From Dinghuibacter silviterrae (lineage in GTDB: Bacteria > Bacteroidota > Bacteroidia > Chitinophagales > Chitinophagaceae), in the NCBI RefSeq assembly GCF_004366355.1, contig NZ_SODV01000001.1, positions 2,790,001 to 2,854,000 on the forward strand: a stretch of 64,000 nucleotides of DNA, in the 5' to 3' direction. This document shows positions 59,544-64,000 of the stretch, in pieces. Numbering within the stretch: the first letter of the stretch is position 1; the number at the start of each line of letters is the position of its first letter. The notes under the pieces were generated by a model. The model ran no database searches. It was not told where the DNA came from and saw only the letters and a list, made by a program, of their open reading frames with translations. Position numbers and translations under genes: made by a program.

Positions 59544-61019
59544 TTAGTAATCGCAGCTTCCAAAATTTGACCCTGCTATTGTCATATTTGTAAATCTTGT
59601 GACGTTCCCACCTGTAACATTTGTTCCGTAGGGATTGGGACCTAGCATAGTTGCGCCAAGGTCGCCAGGATCGTATCCACCACCCCCAGGCCAAGTTCCT
59701 TGTTGTGTGGTAATGTTGATACCACCCGCTTGTAGACCGTTTAAAGCGTAGGTTGTGCAATTATTTGAGCTCAGATTATATGTCGTATTGTACGCGTTCC
59801 CCATGTAATTTAAGATTTGATAGAATTGGGTCTGCGTAACGTGAAATTGAAGAGCCACTTTTGTGGAGTGTTGTTCGTCATCCCCTAAAGTTCCCGGTTT
59901 TATTGGACTTCCTGGCCATGCAAAACCGCTCGGATAATATCCCATATACCTGGTGATTTGCTCCCCATTAACACCTCCGTATTCGTCAAAACTAAGAAAA
60001 GTGTGGCCAACATTAACTGTTTGACCGGAAGATCCGGAACCTGCCGCCCCCCAAAGACTATATGATGCACTTGTCCCCGGTATTGGTTGATCGCACCACA
60101 ATGTGACATAGTAACTTACTCCTGAATTATCAAAGCACTGAGTATAGGATTGGAAATTTGTGATAGGAATAGAAGGTGATATTGCAATGAAATTGTTTAC
60201 AACGTTTTGATAGGTTTGTGCTGCAGTTGTGCCGCCCCCTGGTGCTGCGACATACTGGTAAGCAACAGCGGGTATACTGCTGCCGGCACTAGTTCCCCCT
60301 CCGTCGCCAGAGCAGTCGATTTCCTGGTACCATGATTCGCATTGGAACGGACCCTCACCATATGCCCAACACTCGTACCAATCGGTTTCTGTACAATTCC
60401 CCAATGGTGTAACCGGAACGTTGTCTTTTTGAATTGATCCGGCCGATAATGTACTTAAGGTACCGGTCAGATTGGTAGAATTAGCCGGTGTCATAGGTGT
60501 AATTAACCCGTTTGGCGCATACTGATAGACGCTATGTAAATTTCCAGCCCAATCTTCAACCCGGACTTGGCCAGAAAATATACGGGTCGTGGGATTGGAG
60601 TGCAAGAATGTATCCGTTGGCGTTTTGGTAACTACCTCCGCTTGATAATTTCCCTGCTGGTCCTTATACATGATCAGAAAGCTTAGTTCGCTTATGGAAA
60701 TCGAGGTTCGTCCGTTTTTATAATAAACAGGTTCTTTTATCTGGAGCGGGACGGTAATTGTTTTCCCGAAAGGAAGATCATCGACGTAGGATTTGTTCCA
60801 TAGGGGTGTTTTATGCAGCGTCATTCTAATGTGAGATGCATCAACCGTTGTGTCTGGATTGTGCTTGGGGCCAATAAACTGTTCGAAAAAAGCTCTTGCT
60901 TCTGAAATTTGAGACGATTCAGTAGTTGCCCTGCTTTCAACTTTTCGGCAGGATAGGTAGGTGCCTACAGAGATCATAAGTATGGCACATATGCCTAAAA
61001 ATGGAGCCCTCTTTTTCAT
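59544..61019 (-). CDS. Lipoprotein with N-terminal conserved module and permuted NlpC/P60-like C-terminus
   Basis: A 491-residue lipoprotein (signal MKKRAPFLGICAILMISVGTYLSC). Residues about 35-175 match the right-edge lipoprotein (ISEARAFFEQF, TVPLQIKEPV, LSFLIMYKDQ, VRVEDWAGNLH). A Cys-rich part (NCTETDWYECW, QCESWYQEIDCSGDGGG) leads to a Gly/Ser linker. The C-terminal part has VGHTFLSFDEYGG and later SSNNCTTYALNGLQAGG, a His-first then Asn-Cys order that fits circularly permuted NlpC/P60-like (LRAT/YiiX-type) hydrolases. It may be a secreted cysteine hydrolase or toxin; the two small genes after it could protect the producer. Confidence 0.65.
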   Translation of the reverse strand: MKKRAPFLGICAILMISVGTYLSCRKVESRATTESSQISEARAFFEQFIGPKHNPDTTVDASHIRMTLHKTPLWNKSYVDDLPFGKTITVPLQIKEPVYYKNGRTSISISELSFLIMYKDQQGNYQAEVVTKTPTDTFLHSNPTTRIFSGQVRVEDWAGNLHSVYQYAPNGLITPMTPANSTNLTGTLSTLSAGSIQKDNVPVTPLGNCTETDWYECWAYGEGPFQCESWYQEIDCSGDGGGTSAGSSIPAVAYQYVAAPGGGTTAAQTYQNVVNNFIAISPSIPITNFQSYTQCFDNSGVSYYVTLWCDQPIPGTSASYSLWGAAGSGSSGQTVNVGHTFLSFDEYGGVNGEQITRYMGYYPSGFAWPGSPIKPGTLGDDEQHSTKVALQFHVTQTQFYQILNYMGNAYNTTYNLSSNNCTTYALNGLQAGGINITTQQGTWPGGGGYDPGDLGATMLGPNPYGTNVTGGNVTRFTNMTIAGSNFGSCDY

Positions 61020-61151
61020 AATAGCTTGTTTGGGTTTGAGGTATAAGTTTAGGTCGAAATTATAACTGGCCTACCTTGAGAGAGTTGCTATATAGCAACT
61101 TTATAAAAAACGTAATGTGGTAGATTGCAATCGTTACAGAAAGGGAAATGG

Positions 61152-61739
61152 CTAAGTTTTAGGTTTTCGCGAACGCAATTGACTACGGAGGTGACTGAGT
61201 CTATAGGGCGAGATACCTATATATGATGCGATATCCTTATCGGGGACGATATTTAGTAAGTCCGGGTGGTTGGCAATGAGATACTGATATTTGTCGATTG
61301 CGGTCTGGCTTTGTAAGAGTTCAGCTCGTTCTACCTCCCTGACATAGTATTTCTCTAATATAAGCCGGGCAACAAAATTGCTTTCAGGATATTTTATGTA
61401 AACGTATTGGAGCGTTTCATGTGTGAGGTAAAGAAACTGCGTGTCTTCGAGGGCGCGAATAAAATTTTTCGAGGGAGTTTGTTCGAAAAAACTTTTTGTG
61501 GAGGTGGAAATATCGCCAGTCGTCCAGAACCAGACCACTTTTTCCTTATCGCCATCCATGATGGAGGATTTGAGACACCCATATTGGAGAAAGCCAAGTT
61601 TATTGCAAATTTCGCCTTCTCTTAAGAGATAGTCGCCCTTATGAATGGTTTTAACCCTGGCCTCGGTTTGAAGATATGCTTTGCATTCAGTACTTAAAGG
61701 AGCGATGTCGTTCAGGTAGCCTAAGAAGTCAGACGTCAT
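61152..61739 (-). CDS. Crp/Fnr-family regulator
   Basis: A 195-residue regulator starting at 61739 (MTSDFLGYLNDIAPLSTECK). The cyclic-nucleotide-binding-like domain shows IHKGDYLLREGEICNKLGFLQYGCLKSS and the C-terminal helix-turn-helix VPDKDIASYIGISPYRLSHLRSQLRS. The pattern is that of Bacteroidota Crp/Fnr proteins without a clear cAMP pocket. It diverges from the ceramidase-like gene at 61826, with 86 bases between them. Confidence 0.85.
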   Translation of the reverse strand: MTSDFLGYLNDIAPLSTECKAYLQTEARVKTIHKGDYLLREGEICNKLGFLQYGCLKSSIMDGDKEKVVWFWTTGDISTSTKSFFEQTPSKNFIRALEDTQFLYLTHETLQYVYIKYPESNFVARLILEKYYVREVERAELLQSQTAIDKYQYLIANHPDLLNIVPDKDIASYIGISPYRLSHLRSQLRSRKPKT

Positions 61740-61825
61740 AGTGGAAAGCAAATATCTAAACAATGGAGGAAGATATAAAAGTTATGGCAAAAAGCAATTT
61801 GATGTGCTTATGATATTGAAAATCA

Positions 61826-62620
61826 ATGTTTAAATCCGTTCGTATGGTAAGGACTGGTAAATTAAAGATTTTATGGGCCGTCGTTCTGGTTACGGCAGCG
61901 GCGGCGGCGATGTTGCCGCGTGCTGGGCAAGATCCGGCTTTTCACCGGTTTGTAGACTCCAGGGGCTTGCTTGGTGTGCCGAACTTCGGAAACGTAATGA
62001 GTAACATTTTTTTTGTGGGGATTGGTTGTTGGGGGTTTCTTGAGCTTTATAAACGACAAGCCCCAGGTGGAATAAAGCTAATTTTTGCCATTTTATTTAC
62101 TGGGATTACGCTAACCGGCTTGGGGTCGGCCTATTATCATTGGGCACCGGACAATGAGCGACTAATTTGGGATCGCATGCCGATGACGATTGTATTTATG
62201 TCAGTTCTTGCCTTAACAGTAGCTGAATGGGTTGATCGAAAGACTGGAGTTTGGCTGGTGGTGCCTTTGGTAGCATTAGGTGTAGGGAGTGTTTTATACT
62301 GGCATGTAACCGAGTTTTCTGGAAAAGGGGATTTACGGTTTTATTGGTGGGTTCAATTCTTTCCGATGATCTGTATACCGCTGATACTTATTCTATTTGG
62401 ACATTCCGGGGGCTATCAAGGCCTGAGAAGCTTAGTTTGGGTGGTTATTTGGTATGGGGTAGCAAAGATACTTGAGTTTCTGGATGGCCCCATATTTACT
62501 TGGACTACAGTAGTAAGTGGCCATACGCTGAAGCATTTGGCGGCGGCTGTCAGCACGGGTTATTTGGTGGGTATGTTCAGGGAGCGATATGCTGACAAAC
62601 CTTCATTTCATACTAAATAA
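61826..62620 (+). CDS. Alkaline ceramidase-like CREST-superfamily membrane hydrolase
   Basis: A 264-residue, seven-helix membrane protein. Motifs of the alkaline-ceramidase/CREST superfamily are visible: FHRFVDSRGLLGVPNFGNVMSNIFF, the metal site in GLGSAYYHWAPDNERLIWDRMPM (Ser, His and Asp ligands) and SGHTLKHLAAA near residue 235 (two His). Enzymes of this group cleave sphingolipid or related amides using zinc. Bacteroidota make sphingolipids, so ceramide turnover is plausible. An alternative start lies at 61844. It diverges from the Crp/Fnr gene. Confidence 0.85.
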   Translation: MFKSVRMVRTGKLKILWAVVLVTAAAAAMLPRAGQDPAFHRFVDSRGLLGVPNFGNVMSNIFFVGIGCWGFLELYKRQAPGGIKLIFAILFTGITLTGLGSAYYHWAPDNERLIWDRMPMTIVFMSVLALTVAEWVDRKTGVWLVVPLVALGVGSVLYWHVTEFSGKGDLRFYWWVQFFPMICIPLILILFGHSGGYQGLRSLVWVVIWYGVAKILEFLDGPIFTWTTVVSGHTLKHLAAAVSTGYLVGMFRERYADKPSFHTK

Positions 62621-62887
62621 GAATCACAAATGAAACATCTTAAGTAATGAGGAACGCCATAGCACTTGCATCTTGAGAACTATGTCAAAGCCCAAATTAT
62701 ATCGGTCATATTCCGCAGAGCCATTTTATTTCTGGCGGTGTCGCCAATATGCTATCGACAAGCCCTATCGGATTTTCTTTATCAATCAAGACTCCCTTTT
62801 AAGGCCCATTGCGAAACCTTAGATTATAAATGCTTCGATATCGAGCGGTAGAAGTATGTTTACACATATTAATCTAAAATATAATTT

Positions 62888-64000
62888 ATGAAAAAAATCA
62901 ATTTGGTTGCGGTTACTGCTATTATTCTTGGAGGTTTGATCGCCGGTCTGATCTCATGTCACAAAAATGCTGGGGTATCTTCCGCTGCAAACCCTGGTGC
63001 TAAGATTGCGGAGGCAAAATCATTTTTTGATTCAAAGGTCTTCTCGCCTCCAATAACCGATAAAGAACAGCTCAGCGTGAACCCAAGGTTTGGCCTTGAC
63101 AAAAGACCGGTATGGAGTGCTGCCCGGGTAGTGCATATAAGTAGTGGTGATGCTGTCGTCGTTCCATTGAAGATTAAGCAGCAATTGAACATTAAGCGGG
63201 ATAATGGAACTACATCTTTGCCTATAAACAGCATAACATCCTTACTTATATATACTGATAGTTTGGATAAAAACCATGCGGAAGTGCTGACATGGATGCC
63301 CGATGACGTTTATTTGAAGTCACCAGGTGGAAAGTTCAGCGGATATATTAATATAGAGGACTGGTCAGGAGATTTTCTCAAAGGTTTTCATTATACTAGT
63401 GGAGTATCAGATCATAGTTATTATAGTTCAACGTCCGCAATGGATGAGGTGAGTAAGGTAACGACGCTCTCTCAGAATCAAACCGACGAATTTCCAGTTA
63501 CTGGCTGCTACTATGTGGATTGGTATGGGTGTACTCCCGATGCCGACGGGAATCTCTCTAATTGTCAATATTCATATACGCAGGAGGTATGCGATGACGG
63601 CGGCGGTTCTACAGGCACCACCGGAACGTCTGTTTCCTCGTCAGGTGACTATGTGTCTGTGACTGGACCTTCTGACGATGGGGGAGACGAAACAGCTACG
63701 GTCGTAACGGATGACTATGGGTACACTTGTCCAGCAAACTTTACATTTGTATCGGTTACCAGTAGTAACTTAACCCAAACAGCGGGATTGAACAATATTT
63801 ATTGCAATTTGGTCTATTGGGATCCGACTACCGGAATTTATGTCAAGGAAAAGGTTACAATTCCTTCCACGCTTTATTTTAATTTGCCGTACTACAGCTC
63901 AGGAGGTAAGTTGGTCTATTCGGCTTCGGATGCGGCGAAGATGGCAGCGGATGCACTCAATGCGGCAGAATATGATATGAGAAACAAATTCAAGGCAGCT
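62888..64000 (+). CDS. Polymorphic lipoprotein, C-terminus outside the window
   Basis: An open frame from ATG 62888 to the window end (371 codons, no stop). The signal MKKINLVAVTAIILGGLIAGLISC ends in a lipobox. The next 150 residues match the lipoprotein at 59544-61019 in order: KIAEAKSFFDSK, VVVPLKIKQQ, ITSLLIYTDS, FSGYINIEDWSGD, then CYYVDWYGC and a Cys pair before DDGGGSTGTTGTS. After the Gly/Ser linker the sequence differs completely (YGYTCPANFTFVSVTSSN). The mature C-terminus is cut off. It shows the fixed-head, variable-tail pattern. Confidence 0.7.
   Translation, partial: MKKINLVAVTAIILGGLIAGLISCHKNAGVSSAANPGAKIAEAKSFFDSKVFSPPITDKEQLSVNPRFGLDKRPVWSAARVVHISSGDAVVVPLKIKQQLNIKRDNGTTSLPINSITSLLIYTDSLDKNHAEVLTWMPDDVYLKSPGGKFSGYINIEDWSGDFLKGFHYTSGVSDHSYYSSTSAMDEVSKVTTLSQNQTDEFPVTGCYYVDWYGCTPDADGNLSNCQYSYTQEVCDDGGGSTGTTGTSVSSSGDYVSVTGPSDDGGDETATVVTDDYGYTCPANFTFVSVTSSNLTQTAGLNNIYCNLVYWDPTTGIYVKEKVTIPSTLYFNLPYYSSGGKLVYSASDAAKMAADALNAAEYDMRNKFKAA

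Noticed and set aside
62666-62851. 61-codon ORF between the ceramidase-like and the last gene
   Set aside because: No family, no coupling, and composition of an AT-rich spacer; probably not coding.

Overview
The window looks like a chromosomal segment of a GC-rich Bacteroidota bacterium, most likely Chitinophagaceae (Chitinophaga, Dinghuibacter or Puia relatives). This rests on SusC/SusD outer-membrane pairs driven by an ECF sigma/FecR couple, GG-leader peptides of the Bacteroidota type (LSRxEMKxIKGG), DUF4382, RRM and WG-repeat proteins, short-chain dehydrogenases beside AraC regulators, and a lack of clear Shine-Dalgarno sites. No rRNA, tRNA, transposase or CRISPR array was recognised.

Layout. 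0-3.9 kb: a cut membrane protein, a small EACC1-like protein, an amidohydrolase-type decarboxylase with an inserted octapeptide repeat, a Tat/lipoprotein amidase and an NTF2-like protein. 3.9-8.1 kb: lanthipeptide enzymes LanC and LanB with no classical precursor beside them, only a 29-codon candidate ORF. 8.3-17.7 kb: a polysaccharide-use locus (GH16-ricin lectin enzyme, ECF sigma, FecR, SusC, SusD, TlpA-like thioredoxin). 17.7-18.9 kb: an NmrA-like oxidoreductase and an Rrf2 repressor sharing a palindromic operator. 18.9-22.8 kb: a multi-PAS kinase, its regulator and a receiver-only protein. 22.8-29.4 kb: Gfo/Idh/MocA enzyme with an NHS-type MFS carrier, an isochorismatase-like protein overlapping an MFS exporter under a TetR gene, an AraC regulator and an SDR. 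29.5-32.9 kb: a WG-repeat secreted protein, APS kinase and two six-cysteine GG-leader peptides. 33-40.8 kb: AraC/SDR genes, a degenerate SDR coupled to an ECF sigma, an EamA exporter, a MocR regulator and a DUF4382 lipoprotein. 41-49 kb: an RRM protein, small unknowns, a DUF502-like protein, a collagen-like lipoprotein, a TsdA-like cytochrome c with a DsrE-like Tat protein, and a two-component system with a Reg_prop sensor. 49-51.5 kb: a secreted chorismate mutase, an unknown secreted protein and a DUF4143 ATPase behind two perfect palindromes.

From about 51.5 kb base composition drops visibly and the content becomes accessory: a predicted Mrr-like nuclease, a strongly structured intergenic block, an ATPase with a C-terminal TIR domain, a two-TM protein and an XRE regulator on one strand (a candidate anti-phage module); small unknowns and an SMR-like protein that lacks the key glutamate; then an operon that joins an ECF sigma factor to three envelope proteins. 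The lipoprotein at 59.5-61.0 kb and the one running off the right edge share an N-terminal module and Cys/Gly linker but differ at the C-terminus, which suggests a polymorphic secreted-protein family. A Crp/Fnr regulator and an alkaline-ceramidase-like protein lie between them.

The best candidates for undescribed biology are the XRE/two-TM/ATPase-TIR/nuclease cluster, the polymorphic lipoprotein pair, and the lanthipeptide machinery separated by 24 kb from two orphan six-Cys precursors.
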